A DNA stretch of 64,000 nt from Nitrospira sp. Ga0074138. GTDB taxonomy: Bacteria; Nitrospirota; Nitrospiria; Nitrospirales; Nitrospiraceae. A model generated the notes under the pieces. That model ran no database searches. It was not told where the DNA came from and saw nothing but the letters and a program-made list of their open reading frames with translations. Shown one piece after another: positions 8,678 to 19,298 of the stretch (positions are counted from its first letter, which is position 1; each line of letters starts with the position of its first letter). Where the stretch lies: NCBI GenBank assembly GCA_001464735.1, contig LNDU01000045.1:1-64000 (forward strand), read 5' to 3'. Position numbers and translations under genes: made by a program.

Positions 8678-10537
8678 ATGACGTGGTCGATTCGATGGAA
8701 ATTGACGCTTGGCACGCTTGTGGCGGTCGCCTGTGGGCTGCTGATCGCCGGCGTAATGACGGTCCAGGCCCTCGAGCAACAGTACCTCGCGCAATTCGCT
8801 GATGCGCTGGAGGCAAAAACCAAGCTTGTTGAATACGGCTTTCAGCCGCTGTTTCACTCATCGTCTTCACCTCCGACCCCTTCCTCCTTGCAGGAGACGG
8901 CACGTGACCTCGGCAACCGATCATCCGCCCGTGTGACGCTGGTCGCCGCAGACGGAACGGTTCTCGCGGATAGCGCCGTACGAGATGCCGACGTGCCCGC
9001 TGTTGAGAATCACACATCTCAGCCAGAAATCCAACAGGCCTTTTCCACGGGACAGGGAAAGGACATCCGCCCACGTCATACCACCGGCGAGCGCACCATG
9101 TATCGCGCGGTGCTGCTACGTCAGCCTCAGGAGGCAGCGGCGATCGCCGTGCGCGTGGGCCTGCCGATGGCCATCGTCGACCGCGAGATTGCAGAATTGA
9201 AACGGCACCTTCTTCTCGCGCTCGGAGTCGCGTTCCTCGTCGCCCTACCCCTGAGTGTCGGGTTGGCGCACAACATCACCAGACCTCTCTCGGACATCGC
9301 ATCGGCTGCGCGACGACTCAGTTCTGGCCATCAGACCATGCCCATCAGAACAACCGCCCATGATGAAGTCGGTCTCTTAGCAACGACGCTGAATGACATG
9401 GCAGGCCAGCTGCATGCCAAGATCGACGAACTCTCAGAAGATCGAGCCCAACTCCTTGCCGTACTCACATCAATGGTCGAAGGCGTCATGGTCTTGGACT
9501 CTCGCGGCCACGTGTTGCAGATCAACCCGGCGTTGGAACGGATGTTCGACATCTCGCGCGTGGAAGCTCGAGGGCGCCCCTGCGCCGAGCTGTTCCGCCA
9601 TCAACAGCTTAACGACCTGGTCACGACCATCCTCCGATCACGCGTACCGGGCGAAGATGAAATCGTGCTGCCTCTAACGGGGCGGTGTCTTCAGATCGAA
9701 GCTTCTCCAGCAGGGGGAGAACGGGAACGCGAAGCCTGTATCGTGTTGGTCTTTCATGACATCACCGAACTGCGGCGTCTGGAGAAGATCAGGAAAGACT
9801 TTGTGGCAAATGTCTCCCATGAACTTCGGACACCGCTCACCTCCATCAAGGGCTACGTGGAAGCCCTGCTGGACGGCGCCAAGGACGACCCCGTGACGTC
9901 CGTGAAATTCTTGGAGATCATCCTCAAACAAAGCGATCGACTGAACCTGATCCTCGAAGATCTGCTTGAACTTTCGAAAATCGAATCTGGCCGCGTCTCA
10001 CTGAAGGAAGAGCCGCTTGAACTGCGTTCCGTCGTCGACCGGACGCTGTCCATGATCAAACCGATCGCCGATAAGAAACGGCACCGTCTCGTCACCTCGG
10101 TCGATCTGTCGCTCCCTCCGGTGGCGGGCGACGAAGGTCGGCTCGTGCAAGTCTTGACCAATCTGCTCGATAACGCCATCAAATATACGCCGGAAGGAGG
10201 AACCATCACGGTCGGCGCCAAGCTTGCTCCCCCGATCGGAAATGCCGAGCCAGCAGCCCGAGCGATCGACCTCAGCGTCGCCGATACCGGAATCGGTATC
10301 CCCGAAGAGGATAGGCCTCGTGTCTTCGAACGGTTTTATCGCGTCGACAAAGCCCGGTCACGCGAGTTGGGAGGTACGGGACTCGGATTGGCGATCGTGA
10401 AGCATATCGTTGAAGGACATGGAGGACAGGTGTGGGTCGAAGCGAATCATCCTCAGGGGAGTCGGTTCGTGGTTCGACTTCCAGTCAGCGGCGGCAAGCG
10501 AGTGTCCACTCAGTTGAGCGAAACAAGCAAGGTATAA
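8678..10537 (+). CDS. PhoR-like membrane sensor histidine kinase
   Basis: A 619-residue kinase. Two membrane helices (about residues 10-31 and 177-197) flank a periplasmic sensor region of about 145 residues. After the second come a HAMP linker, a PAS domain (about 255-365), the HisKA domain with the phospho-accepting His381 in NVSHELRTPL, and an HATPase_c domain with the N box (NLLDNAIKYTP), the G1 box (VADTGIGIPEED) and GTGLGLAIVKHI. This order is that of PhoR-class kinases. It starts 5 bases after the PhoB-like regulator stop and is surely its partner. The signal sensed is unknown. Confidence 0.94.
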   Translation: MTWSIRWKLTLGTLVAVACGLLIAGVMTVQALEQQYLAQFADALEAKTKLVEYGFQPLFHSSSSPPTPSSLQETARDLGNRSSARVTLVAADGTVLADSAVRDADVPAVENHTSQPEIQQAFSTGQGKDIRPRHTTGERTMYRAVLLRQPQEAAAIAVRVGLPMAIVDREIAELKRHLLLALGVAFLVALPLSVGLAHNITRPLSDIASAARRLSSGHQTMPIRTTAHDEVGLLATTLNDMAGQLHAKIDELSEDRAQLLAVLTSMVEGVMVLDSRGHVLQINPALERMFDISRVEARGRPCAELFRHQQLNDLVTTILRSRVPGEDEIVLPLTGRCLQIEASPAGGEREREACIVLVFHDITELRRLEKIRKDFVANVSHELRTPLTSIKGYVEALLDGAKDDPVTSVKFLEIILKQSDRLNLILEDLLELSKIESGRVSLKEEPLELRSVVDRTLSMIKPIADKKRHRLVTSVDLSLPPVAGDEGRLVQVLTNLLDNAIKYTPEGGTITVGAKLAPPIGNAEPAARAIDLSVADTGIGIPEEDRPRVFERFYRVDKARSRELGGTGLGLAIVKHIVEGHGGQVWVEANHPQGSRFVVRLPVSGGKRVSTQLSETSKV

Positions 10538-10561
10538 ACGCCCGCTCCCGATCTATTAGCG

Positions 10562-11554
10562 TTACCAGCGGAGAAGCCCCGTTGCCCAGGTGACTCCGCC
10601 GCCGAAAGTGCCCAGCAGCACCAGATCATTCGGTGAGATGTTCCCGCCGCGAACCGCATCATCGAGCGCGATCGGAAGAGAGGCTGAGGACGTATTGCCA
10701 TAGCGTTCGATCACCGAGGCTAAGCGCCCCTGATCGATACCCAAGCGCTCGGCAACTTGCGACAAGATTCGACCGTTTGCTTGATGGAGAACGACCTGCT
10801 TAAGATCTCCTGGACAGGCACCGAATTCCTTCAAGATCTCCAGCACAGCCCGTTCAATCCGGCGAATGGCTATCCGAAAGAGCGACGCTCCCTGCATACG
10901 AAGCAAGTGCTCCCGTTTACGCAACGTGTCGGAGGACAAGGGCAGCCGTGATCCTCCGCCGGGGAGTCGAATGAGTCCATGGTGGGCTCCATCGGCATAT
11001 AACCTGATCCCCAGAATCCCTCGCCACTCAGGCGTGCCATCCTCTTCACCCCGCAATATGACAGCACCGGCCCCGTCGCCGAACAACAGCGCCGTCGAGT
11101 CATCCTGAGGATCGAGCGACCGAGACTTGACCTCTGAGGCCACAACCAGACAGGTCTTGGCCTGTCCGCTCAGAATCATGGCTTGTGCCATGGAGAGCCC
11201 GTACAAGAACCCTGAGCAGGAGGCAGACACGTCAAATGCCCCCACTGGCTTGCAGCCCAATCCTCGTTGGACCAAGCAGGCCGTCGACGGGAACGCCATG
11301 TCCGGAGAGGTGGTGGAAAGAATAATGGCATCGATTGAAGAAGGCGGACAATCTGCGGCATCAAGTGCCCGACGTCCCGCCTCGACGGCCATGTCGGAAG
11401 ACGCCTCGTGATCGCCGGCCCAATGACGTGTCTGAATACCGGTCAGACGGTAGATCCGGGCCGGGGATACCCCTAACGTAGGAGCAATCTCTTCATTCGA
11501 GACGATCCGGGAAGGGAGATAGCTACCTGTTCCAATGATTCTTGAACGAATCAT
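10562..11554 (-). CDS. fabH: 3-oxoacyl-ACP synthase III
   Basis: Beta-ketoacyl-ACP synthase III, which condenses an acyl-CoA with malonyl-ACP to start fatty acid synthesis. The 330-residue protein keeps the Cys-His-Asn triad: Cys113 (ASCSGFLYGL), His257 (VLHQANGRI) and Asn287 (RYGNTSSASLP). The frame is open for 29 further codons, but the ATG at 11554 begins with MIRSRIIGTGSYLP, the usual FabH start, and gives the normal family length. No strong Shine-Dalgarno sequence is seen at either start. It is not beside fabD/fabG/acpP here; the gene converges with the PhoR-like kinase gene, 24 bases apart. A stand-alone KASIII for a secondary product cannot be excluded. Confidence 0.92.
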   Translation of the reverse strand: MIRSRIIGTGSYLPSRIVSNEEIAPTLGVSPARIYRLTGIQTRHWAGDHEASSDMAVEAGRRALDAADCPPSSIDAIILSTTSPDMAFPSTACLVQRGLGCKPVGAFDVSASCSGFLYGLSMAQAMILSGQAKTCLVVASEVKSRSLDPQDDSTALLFGDGAGAVILRGEEDGTPEWRGILGIRLYADGAHHGLIRLPGGGSRLPLSSDTLRKREHLLRMQGASLFRIAIRRIERAVLEILKEFGACPGDLKQVVLHQANGRILSQVAERLGIDQGRLASVIERYGNTSSASLPIALDDAVRGGNISPNDLVLLGTFGGGVTWATGLLRW

Positions 11555-11694
11555 GACCGCTAGACACCGTCCGTTCCCCGCAAAAATACTCAAACTTGCG
11601 ATGCTCGGCCGGATTATAGGGAGTGGAAAGAGGCAGGTCAACCAAACCGCTCCTGCATTGCTTTTAGCCCGTATCCTTGCTATGTTTTGACAGT

Positions 11695-12678
11695 ATGTCC
11701 CTTCATTCCATCGGAATCATTGCCCATCGACCGTCACGATCATCCCGACTCAGTCTGGCTGTTTGTCTCGGTATCGGCTCACTGTTCATCACGTCGTGTG
11801 CCGGCGATATCGGTACAAGTGACGTTCGAAGCGGAATCAAGAAGGTCTTCAGCAGCACAGACGAGCAAATTTTTCTCGGAGATACCGTTGAGAACCACTA
11901 CCACCCCAACATCATCATGAAGCGGGGAGAGGCCTATTTCGAGAAAGAGGAGTATGCGGAGGCCTTAGTCGAATACAAACATTTTCTGGAGCTCCATCGC
12001 AATCACGTCCTGGCTCCGTACGCAGCATTTAGGATCGGGGAAATCCATTTCAAGATGGCGAAGACCATCGATCGTGATCCTGAACCGATGCGCAATGCCA
12101 TCACTGCATTCGAGCAGATGAGAAAAGAGTTCCCCGGTAGCCGCTATGACATCCAGGCTCTGCAAAAACTCGAAGAATGCCATGATTGGATCGCGCAGAT
12201 GCATCTCTTCGTGGGACAATTTTATTACCGGCGGGGCTCCTACCTTGCTGCCACGCATCGGTTCCAGCAAATCCTCAAGGCGTATCCTGACAAGCCCATC
12301 GCCGCAGAAGCCCTGTACTCCATCGCGAAGGCGTACCATGAAATGGGTGCCGACGATTGGGCCAGGGAGAATCTCGTCGTCTTGGTGGACAAGTATCCGA
12401 CCAGTACTGCCTCAGGGGCGGGAAAGAGCTTGCTAGAGAAAATCGGAGGGGCCCAGCCGAATACGCTCCTCGCGCAGAAATCGGAATCGCTTCCCTTTTC
12501 TGACGCAGGCCCAGGGATGGTCCGAAACAGTCGACCAGCCATTAGTTCATCGCTCGCTCCGGCGACAATGGGAACACTCGGCATTCCTCCGTCACTCGAC
12601 TCTTTGAGCACCTCCCCTTCCATTACCACGACACTGGGGCAAGGCTTTACAGCCTGCCGTCTCGGCGCTTGGTGCTGA
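11695..12678 (+). CDS. bamD: BamD-like outer-membrane assembly lipoprotein
   Basis: A TPR lipoprotein like BamD/ComL, a helper of the BAM complex that inserts beta-barrel proteins in the outer membrane. The signal peptide ends at a lipobox, ITSC, with Cys35. Residues about 75-250 hold four to five TPR-like repeats (for example EEYAEALVEYKHFLELHR and GSYLAATHRFQQILKAYPDKPIAAEALYSIAKAYHEMG). The C-terminal 70 residues are Ser/Pro-rich and probably disordered, longer than in E. coli BamD. An ATG six codons upstream in frame is possible; 11695 gives a more usual signal peptide. It diverges from fabH, with only about 140 bases for both promoters. Confidence 0.85.
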   Translation: MSLHSIGIIAHRPSRSSRLSLAVCLGIGSLFITSCAGDIGTSDVRSGIKKVFSSTDEQIFLGDTVENHYHPNIIMKRGEAYFEKEEYAEALVEYKHFLELHRNHVLAPYAAFRIGEIHFKMAKTIDRDPEPMRNAITAFEQMRKEFPGSRYDIQALQKLEECHDWIAQMHLFVGQFYYRRGSYLAATHRFQQILKAYPDKPIAAEALYSIAKAYHEMGADDWARENLVVLVDKYPTSTASGAGKSLLEKIGGAQPNTLLAQKSESLPFSDAGPGMVRNSRPAISSSLAPATMGTLGIPPSLDSLSTSPSITTTLGQGFTACRLGAWC

Positions 12679-12802
12679 TTTAGCCCGGTAACTGCCAACA
12701 TACGCAATCAGTACCGCGGCTCAACAGTCTCAGTGGAGACGGGAGTAGTTTGATCCAGATTGTTCGTGAGCTGACGGCTGGTTGCTGAAAGCTGATGCCT
12801 AT

Positions 12803-13549
12803 CTACTGGCCGAAATACCAACCGATCCCATATCGTTCCAAGAAACTGGTCACCACGGTCAGCGAATTGGCGTAGATCATCACGCCGACGAGGATCAGCA
12901 GGACTCCACTCACGGTCGACACGCCCCACAGATACGCCCGCACTTCCTTGAAATAGGCCAGAAACCGATCGACCCCCAATGCCGTGAGGAACAGCGGCAA
13001 GCCCAACCCCAACGAGTAAAAGGTCAGTAACACGACCCCACTAAAAAGAGAGTCGGTCGTGCTGGCATAGAGAAGAATGGACCCCAGCACTGGCCCGACA
13101 CAGGGAGTCCAACCGGCGGCGAAGGCAACCCCGATCAAGAATGACCCCAGGTACCCGGCGGGTCTATTGCGGAATTGATACCGCTGCTCTATCTTGAGGA
13201 AATTCAAGTTCAGAATCCCGAGCAAATAGAGCCCAAACACGATAATCAACGCGCCACCGACACGACGGATGAGATCTTGATGGGTGATCAGGATCTGGCC
13301 GAGAAAACTCGCTGAAGCCCCGAACGCAATAAAGACCGATGAAAACCCTCCGATGAACAACAAGGAGTTCACAACGATGGCCTTCCGAAACTTCACTCGT
13401 TCAGACGCATCGGTCAACTGCTCGACGGACAGGCCTGTAATGTAGGAAATATAGCTCGGCACCAACGGCAACACGCATGGGGATACAAACGAAAGGAGCC
13501 CCGCTGAAAAAGCGGCAATGAGCGAAATCTGTGGGATGGATTGTGTCAT
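12803..13549 (-). CDS. ccdA: cytochrome c biogenesis protein CcdA
   Basis: A 248-residue, six-helix membrane protein that moves reducing electrons from cytoplasmic thioredoxin to periplasmic thioredoxin-like proteins, needed for keeping apocytochrome c haem-binding cysteines reduced. The two conserved Pro-Cys sites are visible, in FVSPCVLPLVPSY (helix 1) and GWTPCVGPVLGS (helix 4). It follows the TlpA-like gene by 2 bases on the same strand, so the two are translated together and surely work as a pair. The protein ends soon after the sixth helix, a normal CcdA length. Confidence 0.95.
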   Translation of the reverse strand: MTQSIPQISLIAAFSAGLLSFVSPCVLPLVPSYISYITGLSVEQLTDASERVKFRKAIVVNSLLFIGGFSSVFIAFGASASFLGQILITHQDLIRRVGGALIIVFGLYLLGILNLNFLKIEQRYQFRNRPAGYLGSFLIGVAFAAGWTPCVGPVLGSILLYASTTDSLFSGVVLLTFYSLGLGLPLFLTALGVDRFLAYFKEVRAYLWGVSTVSGVLLILVGVMIYANSLTVVTSFLERYGIGWYFGQ

Positions 13550-13551
13550 GG

Positions 13552-14106
13552 CTACGACTTCATCAGTTCTTGAATGAGGTCACGGGCCTCCGGAGAACCC
13601 CAATCACGTGCACCGAAAATCTTTTGTCGCACGATGCCTCGACGATCGACCATAAACGTGAGCGGAAGCGAACGGGCCCCGTACGTCAGGCCTACACGGT
13701 ATTCCGAGTCATGAAGAATGGGAAACGTGAACCCCATTTCTCGCTGAAACGGACGGGTGACCGCAGCGCCCTGTTGATCCGTCGACACGGCCAAGATCTC
13801 GAACTCCCTTCGCGGCAACGTGCGGTACAGCTGTTCCATCGCCGGCATCTCGACACGGCACGGTCCGCACCACGTCGCCCAAAAATTCAGCAGCACGACT
13901 TTCCCTCTGAGCTGAGACAAGCTTACAACGTTACCGGCAAGGTCCCGCAACATAAAATCCGGTGCTTCGTCACCGACTTGGATAACGCCACGCTCAAGGC
14001 CTGGCCGTTTCTTCGGTTGGGGTGATTCTGCCTCGGATAACGGTGCCGTGCAAAACGCGCCGACTACCATGAAAGCGAAAACCAGAGCCGCTTGATGAAG
14101 TGTCAT
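13552..14106 (-). CDS. TlpA/ResA-like periplasmic thiol-disulfide protein
   Basis: A 184-residue secreted thioredoxin-fold protein. Residues 1-26 are a signal peptide (cleavage near SEA). The redox site is WATWCGPC with Cys80 and Cys83, in an AhpC-TSA/Redoxin-like frame starting VGDEAPDFMLRDLAGN. Upstream of ccdA by 2 bases, it is expected to receive electrons from CcdA and reduce apocytochrome c or other periplasmic disulfides. No soluble-only alternative start is attractive, because the signal peptide begins right at the ATG. ResA or TlpA cannot be separated without alignment. Confidence 0.93.
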   Translation of the reverse strand: MTLHQAALVFAFMVVGAFCTAPLSEAESPQPKKRPGLERGVIQVGDEAPDFMLRDLAGNVVSLSQLRGKVVLLNFWATWCGPCRVEMPAMEQLYRTLPRREFEILAVSTDQQGAAVTRPFQREMGFTFPILHDSEYRVGLTYGARSLPLTFMVDRRGIVRQKIFGARDWGSPEARDLIQELMKS

Positions 14107-14423
14107 GTTGATACACGGATGGACACGTTCTTAGTCTGCCGTCAAAATAGCCATGGTCAGTTCAAACAAACTTTCTTACCTCAGCCATCGGCGGGTTCTC
14201 TTGCTACTAGGGGGTTATGTTACAAGTCCGCAAAAACCTGAGTCAAGCAAGCGGCGAGTGACAAATTTCTACCCCTACGATCGAAGTGATGGACAAAGCC
14301 GACTGATCTCTCTAGAATTGCCCACGTTTGTGCGTGGTCTGTCACTCAGCACCACTCGTCACATTCACAATCAGCAAACACAGCAACGCAGGCTTTCCAT
14401 AAACCTGAACCCACGAGGGGCAC
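14107..14423. other. divergent intergenic region upstream of metK
   Basis: About 315 bases between tlpA-like (minus) and metK (plus). Being upstream of metK it was checked for SAM- or SAH-type riboswitch cores; none of the hallmark conserved segments was recognised. GAGGGGC before the metK ATG serves as ribosome-binding site. No clear promoter pair could be fixed. Confidence 0.4.
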
Positions 14424-15572
14424 ATGCGAGACAATTTTTTGTTTACTTCAGAATCGGTCACCGAAGGACACCCGGATAAGATTGCCGACCAGATTTCCGA
14501 CGGCATCTTGGACGCCATCATTGCGCAGGATAAATATTCCCGCGTCGCCTGCGAAACCATCCTGACCACCGGCATCGCACTGGTAGCCGGTGAAATCTCA
14601 ACCAAGGCGTATGTTGAAATCCCGGATATTATCCGTGACGTCATCAAGGATGTCGGCTATTGCGATGCATCGTGGGGATTCGACTATCATACGTGCTCGG
14701 TGCTCACCGCTATCCACCAGCAATCTCCTGATATCTCGATGGGCGTAGATTCCGGAGGAGCCGGTGATCAGGGCTTGATGTTCGGCTACGCCACCAATGA
14801 AACGGATGAGCTCATGCCGATGCCCATCGTCTTGGCTCATCGGCTGACCAAGCGGCTGGCAGAGGTGCGCAAGAAGAACATTCTCAAGTGGGTGCGGCCC
14901 GACGGCAAATCCCAAGTGACGGTCGAGTACAGGAACGGCAAACCCGTGCGGATCGATACGATCGTCGTCTCCACGCAACACAGCCCCGAGGTCACCAGCA
15001 AGCAGATTGAGCGTGAGATCATGGAAAAGGTCATTAAACCCGTGATGCCGAGAGGGCTCTACGATTCAACCAGTGTGAAGCATCACATTAACCCCACCGG
15101 CCGTTTCGTCGTTGGCGGCCCGATGGGGGACACGGGCCTCACAGGTCGGAAAATTATCGTCGATACCTACGGCGGACACGGCAGTCACGGCGGTGGCGCG
15201 TTCTCAGGCAAGGATCCCACAAAGGTGGACCGGTCCGCCTCGTATATGGCCCGCTATATCGCCAAGAATCTCGTCGCCGCCGGCCTGGCCGGTAAGTGTG
15301 AAGTGCAGCTGGCCTACGCGATCGGGGTTGCCGATCCGGTGTCTGTCCTCGTCGACACCAAGGGCACTGAAAAGGTGTCGGTCGATATTCTCGATAAGCT
15401 CGTGCGCAAACATTTCCCCATGACTCCCCGGGGCATCATCGATCATCTCAAACTCCGAAGACCGATTTTCAGAAAGACCGCTGCATACGGCCATTTCGGC
15501 CGCACCGAACCTGAGTTTACGTGGGAGAAAACCGACAAGACGAAGACGCTGCGCAAGGACACCGGGCTGTAA
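14424..15572 (+). CDS. metK: S-adenosylmethionine synthetase
   Basis: Makes S-adenosylmethionine from methionine and ATP. The 382-residue protein shows the family signatures: [12 protein letters not shown] near the N-terminus, [15 protein letters not shown] around residues 110-125, and the P-loop-like [18 protein letters not shown] around 255-272. Length is normal. The start follows a GAGGGGC ribosome-binding site. A strong hairpin terminator follows the stop, then ahcY, so the two methyl-cycle genes sit together but the terminator separates most of their transcription. Confidence 0.98.
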   Translation: MRDNFLFTSESVTEGHPDKIADQISDGILDAIIAQDKYSRVACETILTTGIALVAGEISTKAYVEIPDIIRDVIKDVGYCDASWGFDYHTCSVLTAIHQQSPDISMGVDSGGAGDQGLMFGYATNETDELMPMPIVLAHRLTKRLAEVRKKNILKWVRPDGKSQVTVEYRNGKPVRIDTIVVSTQHSPEVTSKQIEREIMEKVIKPVMPRGLYDSTSVKHHINPTGRFVVGGPMGDTGLTGRKIIVDTYGGHGSHGGGAFSGKDPTKVDRSASYMARYIAKNLVAAGLAGKCEVQLAYAIGVADPVSVLVDTKGTEKVSVDILDKLVRKHFPMTPRGIIDHLKLRRPIFRKTAAYGHFGRTEPEFTWEKTDKTKTLRKDTGL

Positions 15573-15596
15573 GCGCCCTGAGTGTAGCATGTCGGC

Positions 15597-15629
15597 AAAG
15601 GGGGACGGGTTCTCCACCCGTCCCCCTTT
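15597..15629. terminator. terminator after metK
   Basis: A perfect 14-bp stem: AAAGGGGGACGGGT (15597-15610) with ACCCGTCCCCCTTT (15616-15629), loop TCTCC. The A and T ends make it usable on both strands. It lies 25 bases after the metK stop. Confidence 0.85.
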
Positions 15630-15663
15630 GCATGATGGCGCATGATAACCATTTAACCGTTGA

Positions 15664-16959
<1,296 letters not shown>

Positions 16960-17100
16960 GAAGCAAGGCGTGGTGCGGATACTCTCAGTGCTCGCTCACC
17001 GCGCATGCAGGACCAATTCAATTACAAATAGCGGGAGATGCTCGGTGAATGCGCCAGTTGAGAGCACCCGCGTCGCACCCGTTGAGAGAAGAAACGGAAG

Positions 17101-17125
17101 GGCCACCTGAAAAGGTGGCCTTTTT
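17101..17125 (+). terminator. rho-independent terminator downstream of ahcY
   Basis: GGCCACCT (17101-17108) pairs perfectly with AGGTGGCC (17113-17120), closed by a GAAA tetraloop and followed by TTTTTCTTCT. This is a textbook intrinsic terminator for transcription coming from ahcY. Confidence 0.9.
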
Positions 17126-17255
17126 CTTCTCAAGTGAGTTCCAGCTGTCACATCGCCCACGGCACGGTGGATCCCCGCCATGTGAGTCTCGACCTCATGA
17201 GCCACCACCGAAACATGCGGATTGCAATCTCCGGCTAGAGTGGTAGAGTGAGGCC

Positions 17256-17262
17256 GAGGAGG
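17256..17262 (+). promoter_or_regulatory. ribosome-binding site for a GTG-start dioxygenase gene
   Basis: GAGGAGG lies 5 bases before the GTG at 17268. It supports the non-ATG start of the indoleamine 2,3-dioxygenase homologue. Confidence 0.65.
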
Positions 17263-17267
17263 CCTCT

Positions 17268-18470
17268 GTGAACTCCCACCCATCCCAACCGCTGTCGCTT
17301 GCAGATTTTGAGATTTCCCCTGAACGGGGTTTCCTGCCGTCGGATCCTTGTGAAACTCTGCCCGACTCTCCCACGCTAAACCATCTCGGCCGCGAGATGC
17401 CGAAGCTGTTGAGCGCGCGGCGAGTCCGGCAGTTTATCGACGAACAACCGTCGTTGCTCCCGTCCATTCCAACCAGTTGGCATGATAACGAATACCGAGC
17501 CTCGATGAGGATCCTGTCATTCGCCGGCCACGCTTATGTCTGGGAAACACCGGGGCAGCCGGCCATCAAGCTCCCCTCTCACCTCGCACAGCCATGGTAT
17601 GAGATCGCCCAGAAACTCGGCCGTCCGCCGGTCCTGTCCTATGCGTCTTACGCATTGGACAACTGGCGCCGGCTTGACGGGACGAAGCCAATTCAGCTCG
17701 ACAACATCGTGCTGTTGCAAAATTTTCTCGGTGGGTTGGATGAAGAGTGGTTCGTCGTCGTCCATATCCAGATTGAGAAGCAAGCGGGGCCTGGCCTGGA
17801 GGGCCTGGTGCGGGCGATCAATGCGGCATCAAAAGGGAATGACGATGAGGTCCTGTCGGGCTTACGAACTCTGGCCGCCGCTCAAACCGCTATGCGCGAC
17901 ACGCTGCTCCGCATGAAAGAGCGCTGCGATCCCTATGTCTATTACACCCGCGTGAGACCCTACATTCACGGCTGGAAGAATAGTCCGTCCCTGCCCGAGG
18001 GACTCATCTATGACCACGTCGAAGCCTACGCACGGCAGCCGCAGCAGTTTCGTGGCGAGACCGGCGCGCAGAGCTCAATCGTCCCTTGTTTGGACGCCGG
18101 ACTGGGCATCCACCATGCACCTGATCCCTTGACGGTGTACTTACAAGAAATGCGGGAGTACATGCCACCTACCCACCGCGCCTTTCTTCAGGCCCTGGAG
18201 AACCAGACTGATGGCCAAGGGCGCGCTCTGCTTTCCGGCTATGTCCATGATCGCAGGCAGAGCCACCCCGAACTGTGGTCCGCCTACTGTGCCTGTGTTG
18301 ACCTTCTGGCCCAGTTCCGGGAAATCCACATCGGCTACGCAGACAGCTACATCAACCGTCAGAACCAAACTAGTACGACCAACCCCACAGCCGTGGGCAC
18401 CGGCGGCACCCCCTTCATGACCTACCTACAGAAGCACCTGGACGAAACCAAACAAGGTATTGCGGTCTAG
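17268..18470 (+). CDS. indoleamine 2,3-dioxygenase family protein
   Basis: A 400-residue homologue of indoleamine 2,3-dioxygenase, the haem enzyme that opens the indole ring of tryptophan to N-formylkynurenine. Family marks are RVRPYIHGWK (residues 228-237), FRGETGAQSSIVPCLDAGLGIHH (261-283), MPPTHRAFLQALE (299-311), the proximal haem ligand candidate His354 in AQFREIHIGYADSYI, and GTGGTPFMTYLQKHL (377-391). The start is GTG with GAGGAGG 5 bases upstream. Other kynurenine-pathway genes are not next to it, so the substrate and role are open; many bacterial members are slow on tryptophan. It has no signal peptide and should be cytoplasmic. Confidence 0.88.
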   Translation: MNSHPSQPLSLADFEISPERGFLPSDPCETLPDSPTLNHLGREMPKLLSARRVRQFIDEQPSLLPSIPTSWHDNEYRASMRILSFAGHAYVWETPGQPAIKLPSHLAQPWYEIAQKLGRPPVLSYASYALDNWRRLDGTKPIQLDNIVLLQNFLGGLDEEWFVVVHIQIEKQAGPGLEGLVRAINAASKGNDDEVLSGLRTLAAAQTAMRDTLLRMKERCDPYVYYTRVRPYIHGWKNSPSLPEGLIYDHVEAYARQPQQFRGETGAQSSIVPCLDAGLGIHHAPDPLTVYLQEMREYMPPTHRAFLQALENQTDGQGRALLSGYVHDRRQSHPELWSAYCACVDLLAQFREIHIGYADSYINRQNQTSTTNPTAVGTGGTPFMTYLQKHLDETKQGIAV

Positions 18471-18504
18471 CCATCACCATTCGTCCAAGTGACGAGTTTC
18501 ATGC

Positions 18505-19281
18505 CTAGCGCCCTCTCTTTTCTTCAAGCCAAGCAACTCTGAAAGGAGCCATCCAGTCATATTGAATAGCAGGAACTGCGGTGATGAGAGCACTCTGTTC
18601 AAGGAGAAGAGTGCAGTCCTTAGCAAGGCGTTCAATTGTATCAATGCACGAATCTAGCTCTGCATAGGTAGGAAACTTTTTCATACCCGTTTTGTCGAGA
18701 TGCGCAACGTGTTTGTTCGTGTAAATGCGAAGCCTCTTCTGACACTTAACAAGCGCCGTTCTATGTCTTGATATACGTTTCTTGCTGATCACATCAGCTC
18801 CTGGCGTCGACAAACGATCAAAATCCCTATGACCGAATTGCTTCACAAAGTCTTTATAGGGACGAGTGAACCGACGACGGCTTATCACCTGTGGATAATC
18901 TTCTATGTCCTTCGCCAGATTGTAGAGCGAGGTAGATCTCTTATCTCTGTCAGCCAATCGGCGGATGTGAATCGACATATCGCTGACATATGCTCTATGC
19001 ATCCAGTCATAAAAAGCGCTGGGCACCTGAAGACGTGGGTTGTCCTGGATCAGTTTAGTAACTTGCTGATAAACGAATCGCTTTGACGCCAAATCATATA
19101 TAGAATTCTTGATTACCTGGAACTGTCTCTTCCACTGCTTGAACTTGTTGGACCGTGCGCGAGTTGACAAAAGTGAGGAAGATGGAGAGGTTGGTTTCTT
19201 AAGCTGGATTGAGCACAATGGAGACATTCTGAACTTCCAGGCTATTGCGGCGTATCGAAACAAGGTACCGCGCACGCTCAC
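18505..19281 (-). CDS. AbiU2-type HEPN protein, putative toxin
   Basis: A 258-residue basic, helical protein resembling AbiU2-like HEPN proteins. The body contains VPSAFYDWMHRAYVSDM and IHIRRLADRD, then the typical HEPN signature RIYTNKHVAHLDK (R-x5-H), where HEPN nucleases carry their catalytic Arg and His. HEPN proteins often act as RNases in abortive infection or toxin-antitoxin pairs. It follows a nucleotidyltransferase gene by 17 bases. The start used is GTG at 19281; a downstream ATG at 19227 is possible, as the first 18 residues look unrelated to the family. Base composition is lower in GC than the flanks, suggesting acquisition. Toxin activity is inferred. Confidence 0.7.
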   Translation of the reverse strand: MSVRGTLFRYAAIAWKFRMSPLCSIQLKKPTSPSSSLLSTRARSNKFKQWKRQFQVIKNSIYDLASKRFVYQQVTKLIQDNPRLQVPSAFYDWMHRAYVSDMSIHIRRLADRDKRSTSLYNLAKDIEDYPQVISRRRFTRPYKDFVKQFGHRDFDRLSTPGADVISKKRISRHRTALVKCQKRLRIYTNKHVAHLDKTGMKKFPTYAELDSCIDTIERLAKDCTLLLEQSALITAVPAIQYDWMAPFRVAWLEEKRGR

Positions 19282-19298
19282 GCCAGCAAGCCACTAAC

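Larger units (their letters stand above)
16960..17267. other. intergenic region after ahcY
   Basis: About 300 bases with no gene. It carries the ahcY terminator at 17101-17125 and, at its right end, the ribosome-binding site of the dioxygenase gene. The 140 bases between the ahcY stop and the terminator could be a 3' untranslated region; nothing more was recognised. Confidence 0.4.

Noticed and set aside
14107-14423. Possible SAM or SAH riboswitch before metK
   Set aside because: The conserved cores of the common SAM-I, SAM-II and SAH classes were not found by eye. A covariance-model search would settle it.
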